This document shows, piece after piece, positions 26,915 to 39,875 of a stretch of DNA of 64,000 bases (positions within the stretch are counted from its first letter, which is position 1; each line of letters opens with the position of its first letter). A model generated the notes under the pieces. That model saw nothing but the letters and a program-made list of their open reading frames with translations, ran no database searches and was not told where the DNA came from. The DNA comes from Tomitella biformata AHU 1821 (GTDB lineage Bacteria; Actinomycetota; Actinomycetes; Mycobacteriales; Mycobacteriaceae), in assembly GCF_000524475.1 (NCBI RefSeq), contig NZ_BAVQ01000007.1, positions 1 through 64,000 of the forward strand, in the 5' to 3' direction. The translations under genes and the position numbers were made by a program.

Positions 26915-27319
26915 GTGACCGCTTCTGAGCCCGAACTTCGCGTCCTCGTCTACAGCAGTGACGCGCTCGCGCGCCGCAGTGTTATCGAGGCGCTGGGGCC
27001 GCGGCCGCATCCGGATTTACCGCCCATCCAGCACATCGAGGTGGCGACCGCGCCGATGGTCCTGCGGCTGCTCGACGCGGGCGGTATCGACTTGGTCATC
27101 CTGGATGGGGAGGCGTCTCCGGCCGGGGGGATGGGCATCGCGAAGCAGTTGCGGGATGAGATCGACCCCTGCCCGCCGATCCTGGTTCTCACGGCCAGGC
27201 GTGATGACGACTGGCTGGCAAGCTGGTCGCGGGCGGACGCCATAGCGTCGCGCCCTGTCGACCCGATTGATTTGGCGCGCACCGTGATAGATCTCATTAG
27301 GGCGTCTGCCCACGCCTGA
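26915..27319 (+). CDS. degenerate response-regulator receiver protein upstream of nuo (Rv3143-like)
   Basis: A 134-residue stand-alone receiver (REC) domain with GTG start. The strand LRVLVYSSD, the presumed phosphorylation strand DLVILDGE and LVLTARRDD are present. The first strand has a single acidic residue instead of the usual pair, and the invariant lysine is replaced by arginine (ASRPVDP). Standard phosphorylation chemistry is therefore doubtful. Position and size match Rv3143, which lies just upstream of nuoA in M. tuberculosis, so a regulatory or accessory role for complex I is the natural hypothesis. Confidence 0.75.
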   Translation: MTASEPELRVLVYSSDALARRSVIEALGPRPHPDLPPIQHIEVATAPMVLRLLDAGGIDLVILDGEASPAGGMGIAKQLRDEIDPCPPILVLTARRDDDWLASWSRADAIASRPVDPIDLARTVIDLIRASAHA

Positions 27320-27326
27320 TTCCGGG

Positions 27327-27353
27327 GCGGCGGCTAGGTCGAAACCCCGCCGC
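27327..27353 (+). terminator. possible weak hairpin between the receiver gene and nuoA
   Basis: GCGGCGG and CCGCCGC can pair across a 13-base loop just after the receiver stop. There is no T-tract, so it may be a weak terminator or only GC-rich chance. Confidence 0.3.
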
Positions 27354-27438
27354 GCCTGCCGAAAATGAGTACTGTGAGCCGTGCATCACACAGCAGGCTT
27401 AATGTGATGGGCATCTCGATGACGGGCGGTGGATTGCG

Positions 27439-27816
27439 ATGAACGTGTACGCGCCGATTCTCGTCCTGGGCGCCATCGCGGCGGCCTTCGCGGTGCTCTC
27501 CGTCATCCTCGCGACGGTCGTGGGTCCGAGCCGGCGAAACAGGGCAAAGCTAGACGCCTATGAGTGCGGGATTGACCCGACACCCTTGCCGAAGGGCGGG
27601 GCCGGCGGCAGCATGGGGCCGCGGATCCCGATCAAGTTCTACCTGACCGCGATGCTGTTCATCATCTTCGACATCGAGATCGTCTTCCTCTATCCCTGGG
27701 CTGTGCACTTCGATGCCCTCGGGGTCTTCGGGTTCGCGGCGATGGCGCTGTTCATCTTCAACGTCTCGGTCGCCTACGCCTATGAGTGGCGCCGCGGAGG
27801 GATGAGCTGGGCGTAG
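27439..27816 (+). CDS. nuoA: NADH-quinone oxidoreductase subunit A
   Basis: Membrane subunit of complex I, 125 residues with three helices. The conserved loop [11 protein letters not shown], with the cysteine that becomes accessible in the deactive state, and the helix [19 protein letters not shown] identify it. It is the first gene of the nuo operon. A 119-base gap separates it from the receiver gene, and 53 bases separate it from nuoB. Confidence 0.96.
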   Translation: MNVYAPILVLGAIAAAFAVLSVILATVVGPSRRNRAKLDAYECGIDPTPLPKGGAGGSMGPRIPIKFYLTAMLFIIFDIEIVFLYPWAVHFDALGVFGFAAMALFIFNVSVAYAYEWRRGGMSWA

Positions 27817-27869
27817 GCCGAGGTAGGCGCATTCTGGCAGGCACACACGAAGTGGAAGGCGAGTCGAAA

Positions 27870-28424
27870 ATGGGTCTTGAGGAGAAGCTGCCGAGCGGCT
27901 TCCTGCTCACCACGGTCGAGGGGCTGGCTGGTTATGCGCGCAAGGGCTCGCTGTGGCCCGCGACCTTCGGCCTCGCCTGTTGCGCCATCGAGATGATGGC
28001 CACCGCGGCCGGCCGCTATGACTTGGCCCGCTTCGGCATGGAGGCCTTCCGGGCCTCGCCGCGGCAGGCCGACCTGCTGATCGTCGCCGGCCGGGTCAGC
28101 CAGAAGATGGCCCCGGTGTTGCGGCAGGTGTACGACCAGATGGCGGAGCCCAAGTGGGTGCTGGCGATGGGTGTGTGCGCGTCCACCGGTGGGATGTTCA
28201 ACAACTACGCCATCGTGCAGGGCGTCGACCATATCGTGCCGGTTGACATCTTCCTGCCGGGCTGCCCGCCCCGGCCGGAGGCGCTGCTGAACGCGATCTT
28301 GATGCTGCACGAGAAGATCCAGGAGACGCCGCTGGGCGTCAACCGCGAGGAGGCGGTCGCAGCCGCCGAGGCCGCAGCGCTGGGTTCGCCGACCACGTTC
28401 TCGCTGAAGGGTCAACTTCGGTGA
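27870..28424 (+). CDS. nuoB: NADH-quinone oxidoreductase subunit B
   Basis: Peripheral-arm subunit that carries cluster N2, 184 residues. The tandem-cysteine motif [11 protein letters not shown], the strand [15 protein letters not shown], then [14 protein letters not shown] and [12 protein letters not shown] supply the four cluster ligands. The ATG at 27870 gives the normal N-terminus [18 protein letters not shown]. The stop overlaps the nuoC GTG. Confidence 0.97.
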   Translation: MGLEEKLPSGFLLTTVEGLAGYARKGSLWPATFGLACCAIEMMATAAGRYDLARFGMEAFRASPRQADLLIVAGRVSQKMAPVLRQVYDQMAEPKWVLAMGVCASTGGMFNNYAIVQGVDHIVPVDIFLPGCPPRPEALLNAILMLHEKIQETPLGVNREEAVAAAEAAALGSPTTFSLKGQLR

Positions 28425-29077
28425 CGGGACAATCTCAGCGTGGGATGTTCGGGGTGCCCGGCACCGGGGACACCACGGGATTCGGCCGACTTGTGCGCCC
28501 GATCACGCTGCCGGGCAGCACAACCCGGCCCTTTGGTGGTTACTTCGACGAGCTGGCGGACAACCTGGCCGCGGCACTGGCGGAGCATGGCGTGGACTTC
28601 GCGGACGCAGTGGAGAAGATCGTGGTGCTACACGGCGAGATGACCATCCACCTGCACCGGGGGCAGCTGCCCGCGGTCGCCCAACGCCTGCGGGACGAGC
28701 CGGACCTGCGCTTTGAGATGTGCCTCGGCGTGAGCGGCGTGCATTACCCGGAGGACACTGGCCGCGAGTTGCACGCCGTCTACCAGCTGCTCTCGATCAC
28801 CCACAACCGGCGCGTCCGGCTGGAGGTCGCAGCCCCCGACGCGGATCCGCACATCCCATCGCTGTGCCGCGTGTACCCGGCGAACGACTGGCACGAGCGA
28901 GAGACCTACGACTTCTTCGGCATCATCTTCGACGGCCACCGCTCGCTGACCCGGATCGAGATGCCCGACGACTGGGAGGGGCACCCGCAGCGCAAGGACT
29001 ATCCGCTGGGCGGCATCCCCGTCGAATATAAGGGCGCGCAAATACCGCCGCCCGATGAGCGGAGGTCCTACCGATGA
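28421..29077 (+). CDS. nuoC: NADH-quinone oxidoreductase subunit C
   Basis: Peripheral-arm subunit, 218 residues, separate from NuoD. The family block [19 protein letters not shown] and the C-terminal [20 protein letters not shown] are present. The long N-terminal extension ([14 protein letters not shown]) is usual for actinobacterial NuoC. GTG start overlapping the nuoB stop, and a four-base overlap with nuoD. Confidence 0.97.
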   Translation: MTGQSQRGMFGVPGTGDTTGFGRLVRPITLPGSTTRPFGGYFDELADNLAAALAEHGVDFADAVEKIVVLHGEMTIHLHRGQLPAVAQRLRDEPDLRFEMCLGVSGVHYPEDTGRELHAVYQLLSITHNRRVRLEVAAPDADPHIPSLCRVYPANDWHERETYDFFGIIFDGHRSLTRIEMPDDWEGHPQRKDYPLGGIPVEYKGAQIPPPDERRSYR

Positions 29078-30386
29078 GCGGCCGTCACGAGAAGCCCAGC
29101 GAGGAGGGGACCGTCTACGTCGCGGGCGGCGAGGACTGGGATGAGATCGTCGCGGCGGTGCGGGAGAACCCGGAGGAGCGCATCGTCGTGAACATGGGGC
29201 CCCAGCACCCGTCCACGCACGGGGTGCTGCGCCTGATCCTGGAGCTGGAGGGGGAGACGGTCACCGAGGCGCGCTGCGGCATCGGCTACCTGCACACGGG
29301 AATCGAGAAGAACCTCGAGTACCGCAACTGGACGCAGGGCGTCACCTTTGTCACGCGGATGGACTACCTCTCGCCCTTCTTCAACGAGGTCGCCTACTGC
29401 CTGGGCGTGGAGCGGCTGCTCGGCATCACCGACGATATCCCGGAGCGCGCCAACGTCATTCGCGTGCTGCTGATGGAGCTCAACCGCATCTCGTCGCACC
29501 TGGTGGCGCTGGGCACCGGCGGCATGGAGATGGGCGCGTCGACGGCCATGATCTTCGGCTTCCGCGAGCGCGAACTGGTCCTGGATGTGTTCGAGGCGAT
29601 CACCGGCCTGCGGATGAACCACGCATACATCCGGCCCGGCGGACTGGCCCAGGACATGCCCGCCGGCTCCGAGGACAAGGTTCGAGAACTCCTCGACATC
29701 ATGCCCGGCCGCCTCCGTGAGCTGGACCTGCTGCTCACGGAGAACCCGATCTGGAAGGGCCGCAACGAGGGCGTCGGCTACCTCGACCTGTCCGGCTGTA
29801 TGGCGCTGGGCATGACCGGGCCGGTGCTGCGCGCGACAGGTCTGCCGCACGATCTCCGGAAATCTGAGCCGTACTGCGGATACGAGAGCTACGAGTTCGA
29901 CGTGGTCACCGCCGACGGCAACGACTGCTACTCCCGCTACTTGATCCGGATCCGGGAGATGACGCAGTCGCTGCGGATCGTCGAGCAGTGCCTGGACCGG
30001 CTCGAGCCCGGCCCGGTGATGATTTCGGACCAAAAGTTGGCGTGGCCGGCGGACTTGGAGATCGGGTCGGACGGCATCGGCCAATCCGCGGCGCACGTCC
30101 GCAACATCATGGACCACTCGATGGAGGGCCTGATCCACCACTTCAAGCTCGTGACCGAGGGCATTCGAGTGCCAGCCGGCCAGGTATATGTGGCGGTCGA
30201 GTCACCGCGCGGGGAGCTGGGGGTGCACATGGTCAGCGACGGCGGGACCCGTCCCTACCGAGTGCATTTCCGGGACCCGTCGTTCGCGAACCTGCAGGCC
30301 GTGGCCGCGATGTGCGAGGGCGGCATGATCGCGGACGTCATCGCCGCAGTGGCGAGCATTGACCCCGTGATGGGCGGGGTGGACCG

Positions 30387-30390
<4 letters not shown>
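29074..30390 (+). CDS. nuoD: NADH-quinone oxidoreductase subunit D
   Basis: The 49-kDa-type subunit that forms the quinone site with NuoB, 438 residues. [20 protein letters not shown] carries the quinone-site histidine. [30 protein letters not shown] and the C-terminal [19 protein letters not shown] are all typical. The ATG overlaps the nuoC stop and its own stop overlaps the nuoEF start. Confidence 0.97.
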
Positions 30391-32506
<2,116 letters not shown>

Positions 32507-32510
<4 letters not shown>

Positions 32511-34945
32511 CCGGACAACAGAACGCGGGAACCCAGGACGCGGCCGGCCTGCCGCTGCCCACCGACCAGGTCACCTTGACCATCGATGGGACCGAGGTGA
32601 CCGTGGCCAAGGGGACTCTGGTGATCCGGGCTGCCGAGCAGATGGGCATCGAGATCCCGCGGTTCTGCGACCACCCGCTGCTCGAGCCGGTGGGCGCGTG
32701 CCGCCAATGCCTGGTGGACGTCGAGGGCCAGCGCAAGCCGCTCACCTCCTGCACCACCACAGTCACGGAGGGGATGGTGGTGCGCACGCAGCACACGTCG
32801 CCCGTGGCGGACAAGGCGCAGCACGGGGTGATGGAGTTCCTGCTGATCAACCATCCGCTGGACTGCCCGATGTGCGATAAGGGCGGCGAGTGCCCCCTGC
32901 AGAACCAGGCGATGGCGCACGGGCGCCCGGAGACCCGTTTCGAGGGCGTCAAGCGCACCTTCCCCAAGCCGCTGAACATCTCCGCGCAGATTCTCCTCGA
33001 CCGCGAGCGGTGTGTGCTGTGCGCGCGCTGCACGCGGTTCTCCGAGCAGATCTCGGGCGACCCGTTCATCGAGATGCTCGAGCGCGGCGCGCTACAGCAG
33101 GTGGGCATCTACGCCAAGGAGCCGTTCGAGTCGTATTTCTCCGGCAACACCATTCAGATCTGCCCGGTAGGTGCCCTGACCAGCGCCGACTACCGCTTCC
33201 GGGCCCGGCCATTCGACCTGGTGTCCAGCCCCAGCATGTGCGAGCACTGCGCGAGCGGTTGCGCCCAGCGCACCGACCATCGCCGCGGCAAGGTGATGCG
33301 CCGCCTCGCCGGCGAGGAGCCGCTGGTCAACGAGGAGTGGAATTGCGATAAGGGCCGATTCGCCTTCACCTATGCCACCGAGCGCGACCGGCTGGCCACC
33401 CCGCTGGTGCGGGGCGCGGATGGCGTCCTGGCACCGGCCTCTTGGCCGCACGCCCTGGCCGTGGCGGCGCGCGGACTGGCCCAGGCACAGGCGGGCGTGC
33501 TCGTCGGCGGCCGCTCCACCTGGGAGGACGCGTATGCCTACGGGAAGTTCGCCCGCCTCGCGCTGGGCACCAATGACATCGACTTCCGGGCCCGCGCGCA
33601 CTCCGCGGAGGAGACGCGCTTCCTCGCCTCCTCGGTGGCGGGCCGGCGCTTCGAGGTCACCTACGAGAACCTCGCGGCGGCCCCCGCGGTGCTGCTGGTG
33701 GGCCTCGAGCCGGAGGAGGAGTCGCCCATCGTCTATCTGCGCTTGCGTAAGACGGCGCGGACGAAGGGGCTCAAGGTCTACTCGGTGGCTGCCTTCGCCA
33801 CTCAGGGACTGACCAAGATGTCGGGCACCCTGCTGGCGAGCGCGCCCGGCGGGGAGGCGGCAGTGGTCAACTCCCTGGGGGGCGACAGCGCGCCGGGTGC
33901 CGCGCTGCGGGCGCCGGGCGCCATCATCCTGGTGGGGGAAAGGGCGGCGCTCATGCCGGGCGCGCTGTCCGCCGCCGCACGTCTCGCCGCCGATACCGGC
34001 GCGAAGCTGGGCTGGGTGCCCCGCCGTGCCGGCGACCGCGGAGCGCTCGAGGCGGGGGCGCTGCCGAACCTCCTGCCGGGCGGGCGGCCGGTGGCCGACG
34101 CCGAGGCGCGGGGACAGGCCGCGACGATGTGGAATGCGCCGACGCTGCCCGAGTCCACGGGCCGCGACACCACCCAGATGCTCGCCGCCGCACGGGCAGG
34201 GGAGCTCACAGCGTTGGTGATCGGAGGCGTGGAGCTGGAGGACTTGCCCGATCCGGAGGCTGCGCGCGAGGCCGTCCGTGCGGCCGCATTCACCGTCAGC
34301 CTGGAGCTGCGCCACAGCAGCGTCACGGATCTCGCCGATGTCGTGTTCCCGGTCGCCCCAGTGGTGTCGAAGGCGGGCACCTTCCTGGACTGGGAGGGTC
34401 GCCGGCGGCCGTTCGAGGAGGCGATCGCGGTGCCCGGGGCGATGGCGGATATGCGGGTGCTCGATTTGCTCGCGCAGGAGATGGGCGTCGCGCTCGAACT
34501 GCCCAACCTCGCGGCGGCGCGTGAGCAGCTGGCCGGACTTGCCGCGTGGGACGGTGCCCGCCCCACCCCGCCGCAGGTCGAGCCGGCCACCCCGACGCTG
34601 CCGGCGCGGGGTCAGGCGCTGCTGGCGAGTTTCCGGATGCTGCTCGACGCGGGCCGGCTGCAAGATGGCGAGCGGCACTTGGCCGCGACCGCGCGCACTC
34701 CGGTGGTCCGCCTGAGCCAGTCGACTGCCGCCGAGATCGGGGTGGCAGACGGCGACCTCGTGACGGTGGCCTCCGCGCGCGGGGCGATCACGCTGCCCCT
34801 GGTGCTGACGGACCTGCCCGATCGCGTGGTGTGGCTGCCGATGAACTCGCCTGGGGCGTCCGTGTGCCAGGAGTTGGCCGTCGAGCCCGGGGCAGTAGTC
34901 GACATCTCGCCTGCCCGGACCGCGGTGGCGGAGGAGCCGCAGTGA
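32507..34945 (+). CDS. nuoG: NADH-quinone oxidoreductase subunit G
   Basis: The large Fe-S subunit, 812 residues. The N-terminal [2Fe-2S] domain has [12 protein letters not shown]. It is followed by the His/Cys-liganded cluster region [14 protein letters not shown], then CVLCARC with a later CPVG, and a further set [12 protein letters not shown] that is typical of NuoG enzymes with the additional N7-type cluster. The rest is a molybdopterin-oxidoreductase-like domain that lacks the cofactor in complex I. Overlaps nuoH by four bases. Confidence 0.95.
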
Positions 34946-36234
34946 GGCCGGGGTTGTCCGCCTTCGGCCTGGACCCCTGGTGGCTGATCCTCGCGAAGTC
35001 CCTGGTCATCTTCGTGTTCCTACTGCTCACGACCGTCGTCGCGATCTATGTCGAGCGCAAGGTGATGGCCTGGATGCAGATGCGGGTCGGCCCCAACCGG
35101 GTCGGCCCCTATGGGCTGCTGCAGACGCTCATGGACGGCATCAAGCTGGCGCTGAAGGAAGGCATCATCCCGACGGCGGCGGACAAGCCGATCTACCTGC
35201 TGGCGCCGATCATCGCCCTGGTGCCCGCGATCATGGCCTTCGCGGTGATCCCGTTCGGCCCCTCGGTCTCGGTGTTCGGACATTGGACCCCGCTGCAGCT
35301 GACCGACTTCCCCGTCGCGGTCCTCTATCTCTTGGCGGTCGCCTCGATCGGGGTCTACGGCATCGTGCTCGCCGGCTGGTCGTCCGGCTCCACCTACCCG
35401 CTGCTCGGCGGACTGCGCTCGACCGCCCAGGTGATCTCCTACGAGATCGCGATGGGCTTGACCTTCGCCGCGGTGTTCCTGCTTGCGGGCACCATGTCCA
35501 CCTCCGGCATCATCGAGGCGCAGGACAAGCTTTGGTACATCGTGCTGCTGCTGCCGGCGTTCGTGATCTACACGGTTTCGATGGTGGGGGAGACGAACCG
35601 GGCGCCGTTCGACCTGCCTGAGGCGGAGGGCGAGCTGGTTGGCGGCTTCCACACCGAGTACTCCTCCCTGCGCTTCGCGATGTTCATGATGAGCGAGTAC
35701 ATCAATATGATCACCGTCTCCGCGCTGGCGACGACGCTCTTCCTCGGCGGCTGGCGCGCGCCCTGGCCGCTGAGCCTCTGGGAGGGCGCGAACACCGGCT
35801 GGTGGCCCGTGCTGTGGTTCACGATCAAGGTGTGGATGTTCCTGTTCTTGTTCATCTGGCTGCGCAGCACCCTGCCGCGGCTGCGCTACGACCAGTTCAT
35901 GAACCTCGGTTGGAAGGTGCTGATCCCGTCGGCGCTGGTGTGGGTGATGCTGGTCGCGACCTTCCGCACGCTGCGGAACCAGGGCCAGGACCACTGGTCT
36001 ATCGCGCTCGTGATCGGCGGTCTCGTCATCGCCCTCGTGGTGGTGTTGCTGGTGTGGCGGCTGATGCTGGCCGACCGCGCCCGCGACGAGGATCGCGCGG
36101 CGGAGGAGGCCGGGGCGGGGCGGGTGCCCTTCGACCCCATGGCCGGCGGCTTCCCCGTACCGCCCATGCCAGGGCAGGCGGCACCGGAGTTCCGCCGCCC
36201 ATCCACCACTGCGAAGGAGGCCGACCGTGCCTGA
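34942..36234 (+). CDS. nuoH: NADH-quinone oxidoreductase subunit H
   Basis: Membrane subunit at the quinone chamber, 430 residues with about eight helices. Conserved parts are [34 protein letters not shown] and [23 protein letters not shown], the charged loop facing the quinone channel. The last 80 residues form a charged/Pro-rich extension often seen in actinobacteria. I start it at GTG 34942, overlapping the nuoG stop. The frame open from 34546 lies inside nuoG. Confidence 0.96.
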   Translation: MRPGLSAFGLDPWWLILAKSLVIFVFLLLTTVVAIYVERKVMAWMQMRVGPNRVGPYGLLQTLMDGIKLALKEGIIPTAADKPIYLLAPIIALVPAIMAFAVIPFGPSVSVFGHWTPLQLTDFPVAVLYLLAVASIGVYGIVLAGWSSGSTYPLLGGLRSTAQVISYEIAMGLTFAAVFLLAGTMSTSGIIEAQDKLWYIVLLLPAFVIYTVSMVGETNRAPFDLPEAEGELVGGFHTEYSSLRFAMFMMSEYINMITVSALATTLFLGGWRAPWPLSLWEGANTGWWPVLWFTIKVWMFLFLFIWLRSTLPRLRYDQFMNLGWKVLIPSALVWVMLVATFRTLRNQGQDHWSIALVIGGLVIALVVVLLVWRLMLADRARDEDRAAEEAGAGRVPFDPMAGGFPVPPMPGQAAPEFRRPSTTAKEADRA

Positions 36235-36808
36235 GTTCCTCGGCCCCCTCGCGGGGTTCGGCGTGACCATCGCGCAAATGTTCGCCAAGCCCAACACCGA
36301 GTTCTACCCGGAGGAGAAGAAGGCGCTGGCCCCGGGCTACCACGGCCGGCACCAGCTCAACCGCTATCCCGACGGCCTCGAGAAGTGCATCGGCTGCGAG
36401 TTGTGCGCGTGGGCGTGCCCGGCCGACGCAATCTTCGTCGAGGGCGCGGACAACACGGACGAGGAGCGGTACTCGCCGGGGGAGCGTTACGGCGGCGTCT
36501 ACCAGATCAACTATCTGCGCTGCATCGGCTGCGGGCTGTGCGTGGAGGCGTGTCCCACCCGGGCGCTGACCATGACACAGGAATACGAGATGGTCGCCGA
36601 CAACCGCGACGATCTGATCTACGAGAAGGACCGGCTGCTCGCGCCCCTAGAACCCGGCATGGCGGCGGCCCCCCATCCGCGTGCGGAGGGGATGACCGAC
36701 GCCGACTACTACCTCGGGAACGTCACCGGCAATGTGATCGGCCAGATCCAGCCTGATGAGCCGGCGGAGCCTGATGAGACCGGGGAGACAGGGGATGGCG
36801 AGCGATGA
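36227..36808 (+). CDS. nuoI: NADH-quinone oxidoreductase subunit I
   Basis: The 8Fe ferredoxin-like subunit, 193 residues. The two cluster motifs are [12 protein letters not shown] and [12 protein letters not shown], binding N6a and N6b. The GTG start lies eight bases inside nuoH. The C-terminus is extended and rich in Glu/Pro ([12 protein letters not shown]), a common feature in this group. Four-base overlap with nuoJ. Confidence 0.96.
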   Translation: MPEFLGPLAGFGVTIAQMFAKPNTEFYPEEKKALAPGYHGRHQLNRYPDGLEKCIGCELCAWACPADAIFVEGADNTDEERYSPGERYGGVYQINYLRCIGCGLCVEACPTRALTMTQEYEMVADNRDDLIYEKDRLLAPLEPGMAAAPHPRAEGMTDADYYLGNVTGNVIGQIQPDEPAEPDETGETGDGER

Positions 36809-37611
36809 TCGAGGCTGCCGCGGTCCAGGCCTCCGCTGGCGAGGCGACGTTGTTCTGGGTGCTGGGCACCTTCGCGGTGATCGGCGCGCTCGGCGTGGTC
36901 AGCGCCGCCAAAGCCGTCTATTCCGCCCTGTTCCTGGCGATGACGATGATCATCCTCGCGGTGTTCTACATCGTCCAGGACGCGGTGTTCCTGGGCGTCG
37001 TGCAGATCGTGGTCTACACCGGCGCGGTGATGATGCTGTTCTTGTTCGTGCTGATGCTGGTGGGCCTGGACTCCTCTGAATCTCTCGTCGAGACCCTGCG
37101 CGGGCAGCGGGTCGCGGCGGTGCTCGTGGGCCTCGGGTTCGGGGCGCTGCTGATCGGGGGCATCGGCAACGCGGTCGCCCGATCGCAGTTCACGGGCTTG
37201 GCCGAGGCGAACGCGGGCGGCAACGTCGAGGGCCTGGCAGAGCTGATCTTCACCCGCTACGTGTGGGCCTTCGAGGTCACCGGGGCACTGCTGATCACCG
37301 CCACCGTGGGCGCTATGGTGCTAGCCCACCGCGAGCCGCTGACCAAGCGCAAGGGCCAGCGCGAGCTATCCCAGGATCGGGTGCGCGGCGGCGATCGCGT
37401 CACCACGCTGCCCACCTCCGGGGTGTACGCCCGCCACAACGCGGTCGACGTGCCGGCGTTGCTGCCCGACGGCACCTATTCGTCGCTCTCGGTGAGCCGC
37501 GCGATCCAGACCCGTGCCAGCGGCTTCCACACCGGAGTCAACGACTCCACTCCAGTGCCCAACTCGCACCCGCAGCCGGACTCCAACCCAGCCGGGGAGG
37601 CGACGCGATGA
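36805..37611 (+). CDS. nuoJ: NADH-quinone oxidoreductase subunit J
   Basis: Membrane subunit, 268 residues with five helices in the first 175: [54 protein letters not shown] and later ones. The conserved pi-bulge helix with [11 protein letters not shown] is clear. A hydrophilic tail of about 90 residues, without a recognised domain, follows the last helix, as in other actinobacteria. Overlaps nuoK by four bases. Confidence 0.95.
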   Translation: MIEAAAVQASAGEATLFWVLGTFAVIGALGVVSAAKAVYSALFLAMTMIILAVFYIVQDAVFLGVVQIVVYTGAVMMLFLFVLMLVGLDSSESLVETLRGQRVAAVLVGLGFGALLIGGIGNAVARSQFTGLAEANAGGNVEGLAELIFTRYVWAFEVTGALLITATVGAMVLAHREPLTKRKGQRELSQDRVRGGDRVTTLPTSGVYARHNAVDVPALLPDGTYSSLSVSRAIQTRASGFHTGVNDSTPVPNSHPQPDSNPAGEATR

Positions 37612-37907
37612 ACCCCGAGTACTACCTCTACCTGTCGGGGCTGTTGTTCACGATCGGGGCGGCCGGGGTGCTGCTGCGGCGCAACGTGCTGATCGTGTTC
37701 ATGTGCATCGAGCTCATGCTCAACGCCGCGAACCTGTCCTTCGTCACGTTCTCCCGCAAGCTCGGGGAGCTCGACGGCCAGGTGTTCGCGTTCTTCACGA
37801 TGGTGGTCGCCGCGGCCGAGGTAGTTGTGGGCCTGGCGATCATCATGACGATCTTCCGTGCCCGACGCTCGGCCTCGGTCGACGACTCCCACCTGCTGAA
37901 GTACTGA
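37608..37907 (+). CDS. nuoK: NADH-quinone oxidoreductase subunit K
   Basis: Membrane subunit of 99 residues with three helices. The two conserved membrane glutamates of the proton path lie in [16 protein letters not shown] and [17 protein letters not shown]. The ATG at 37608 overlaps the nuoJ stop. A 12-base gap follows before nuoL. Confidence 0.97.
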   Translation: MNPEYYLYLSGLLFTIGAAGVLLRRNVLIVFMCIELMLNAANLSFVTFSRKLGELDGQVFAFFTMVVAAAEVVVGLAIIMTIFRARRSASVDDSHLLKY

Positions 37908-37919
37908 GGGGCGGCGCAA

Positions 37920-39875
37920 ATGAACTCAGGGGCAATGGCCGCAATCGTGTGGCTCATCCCGGCGCTGCCGCTCGCGGGCGCGCTGATCCTGCTCGTGACG
38001 GGACGGCGCGCCGACGCGTGGGGACATCTGCTCGGTAGCGCCGCGGCAATCGGCGGCTTCGGACTCGGCCTTGTCGCGTTCATCCACCTCCTCGGCCGCG
38101 ATAGCGCGGACCGGGTCCTGGCTGTGCGCCTCTTCAGCTGGGTGCCCGTCGCGGACCTGCGGGTGGACTTCGGTTTCCAGCTCGACCAGCTCTCGGTGTG
38201 CTTCGTCCTGCTGATCACCGGCGTCGGCGCGCTGATCCACATCTACTCCATCGGCTACATGGCGCACGGCCCGGACCCCGCGGGGCGCGTCGGCCCGGAC
38301 GCCCCTGGCCGGCGGCGGTTCTTCGGCTACCTCAACTTGTTCCTCGCCGCGATGCTCGTGCTGGTGCTCTCCGACAGTTTCCTCGGGCTCTACCTCGGCT
38401 GGGAGGGCGTGGGGCTCGCGTCGTACCTGCTGATCGGGTTCTGGCAGTACCGCCCGACGGCGGCGACGGCGGCGAAGAAGGCCTTCGTCGTCAACCGCGT
38501 CGGGGACATGGGCCTGATCATCGCGATGATGATCATGTTCGCGACTTTTGGGTCGGTCTCCTTCGCGGATGTGTTCTCGGGCGCCCCGGGTGCAGGCGAG
38601 GGCACCCTCAACGCCATTGGGCTGATGCTGCTGCTCGCCGCGTGCGCCAAATCCGCACAGGTGCCGTTGCAATCCTGGCTGGGCGATGCGATGGAAGGCC
38701 CCACGCCCGTCTCCGCGCTGATCCACGCGGCGACGATGGTCACGGCCGGCGTCTACCTGATCGTCCGCAGCAACACGATCTTCGACCTCGCGCCCGGCGC
38801 GCGTACCGGGGTGATCGTCGTCGGCGCGGTGACGATGCTGTTCGGCGCGATCATCGGCTGTGCCAAGGACGACATCAAGAAGGCACTCGCCGCCTCCACC
38901 ATGAGCCAGATCGGCTATATGGTCCTGGCCGCGGGTCTGGGCCCCGTCGGCTACGCCTTCGCCATCCTGCACCTGCTCACCCACGGATTCTTCAAGGCCG
39001 GGCTCTTCCTCGGGGCCGGCTCGGTGATGCACGGCATGGACGACGAGGTGGACATGCGCCGCTACGGCGGGCTGCGCACCCTGATGCCGATCACGTTCGT
39101 CACCTTCGGCCTGGGCTACCTGGCGCTGATCGGCATCCCCCCGTTCTCTGGCTTCTTCTCCAAGGACAAGATCATCGAGGCCGCGTTCGCGCAGCCCGGG
39201 CTGACCGGGCCGGTGCTTGGTGTCGCGACCCTGCTCGGCGCTGGCCTGACCGCCTTCTACATGACCCGCGTGATGCTCATGACCTTCTTCGGACAGCGCC
39301 GCTGGGCGCAGCGGCGCAATGAGATCACCGGTGAGACCGGGATGCCCGATCCCCACGAGTCCGGCCGTTCGATGACCGTCCCGATGATCGCGCTCGCCGT
39401 CGGCTCGGTCGCGGCCGGTGGGCTGCTGACGATCGGCAATTCGCTGCAGGACTGGCTCGAGCCGGTGGTGGGCTTCCACCACGCAGAGCCGCCGATGCCC
39501 GTGTGGGCGTTGACGATCCTGACCCTGGCCGTCGTGCTTGTCGGCGTGGGCATCGCCTACCGCCAGTACGTGCTGCGGGAGATCCCGGCCGTCGCCCCGG
39601 CGGCCTCCGCGCTCACCACGGCCGCCCGGAGGGACCTGTATGGCGATGCCTTCAACGAGACGGTGTTCATGGGCTCCGGCCAGGTGCTGACGAAGTCGAT
39701 GGTGGTAGTCGAGGACAAGGTCCTCGACGGCGCTGTGCGCGGTGTCGCCGCGTTGACGATTGTGTCCTCCTCGTTGCTCCGGCGACTCCAGACCGGGTAC
39801 GTCCGCTCCTACGCCCTCGCCATGTTCGGCGGCGCCGTGCTGGTGCTCATCGTGATGCTGCTGGGGAGGTTCTGA
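37920..39875 (+). CDS. nuoL: NADH-quinone oxidoreductase subunit L
   Basis: Antiporter-like proton-pumping subunit, 651 residues with about 16 helices. Landmarks are [16 protein letters not shown] (with the conserved Glu), [53 protein letters not shown] (here in two parts: [18 protein letters not shown] and [15 protein letters not shown]), and the C-terminal lateral-helix region. Its stop overlaps the nuoM ATG by one base (TGATG). Confidence 0.96.
   Translation: MNSGAMAAIVWLIPALPLAGALILLVTGRRADAWGHLLGSAAAIGGFGLGLVAFIHLLGRDSADRVLAVRLFSWVPVADLRVDFGFQLDQLSVCFVLLITGVGALIHIYSIGYMAHGPDPAGRVGPDAPGRRRFFGYLNLFLAAMLVLVLSDSFLGLYLGWEGVGLASYLLIGFWQYRPTAATAAKKAFVVNRVGDMGLIIAMMIMFATFGSVSFADVFSGAPGAGEGTLNAIGLMLLLAACAKSAQVPLQSWLGDAMEGPTPVSALIHAATMVTAGVYLIVRSNTIFDLAPGARTGVIVVGAVTMLFGAIIGCAKDDIKKALAASTMSQIGYMVLAAGLGPVGYAFAILHLLTHGFFKAGLFLGAGSVMHGMDDEVDMRRYGGLRTLMPITFVTFGLGYLALIGIPPFSGFFSKDKIIEAAFAQPGLTGPVLGVATLLGAGLTAFYMTRVMLMTFFGQRRWAQRRNEITGETGMPDPHESGRSMTVPMIALAVGSVAAGGLLTIGNSLQDWLEPVVGFHHAEPPMPVWALTILTLAVVLVGVGIAYRQYVLREIPAVAPAASALTTAARRDLYGDAFNETVFMGSGQVLTKSMVVVEDKVLDGAVRGVAALTIVSSSLLRRLQTGYVRSYALAMFGGAVLVLIVMLLGRF

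Noticed and set aside
27373-27390. TGTGA...TCACA upstream of nuoA as a Crp site.
   Set aside because: The half-sites are eight bases apart, whereas Crp sites need six. The match is probably chance.
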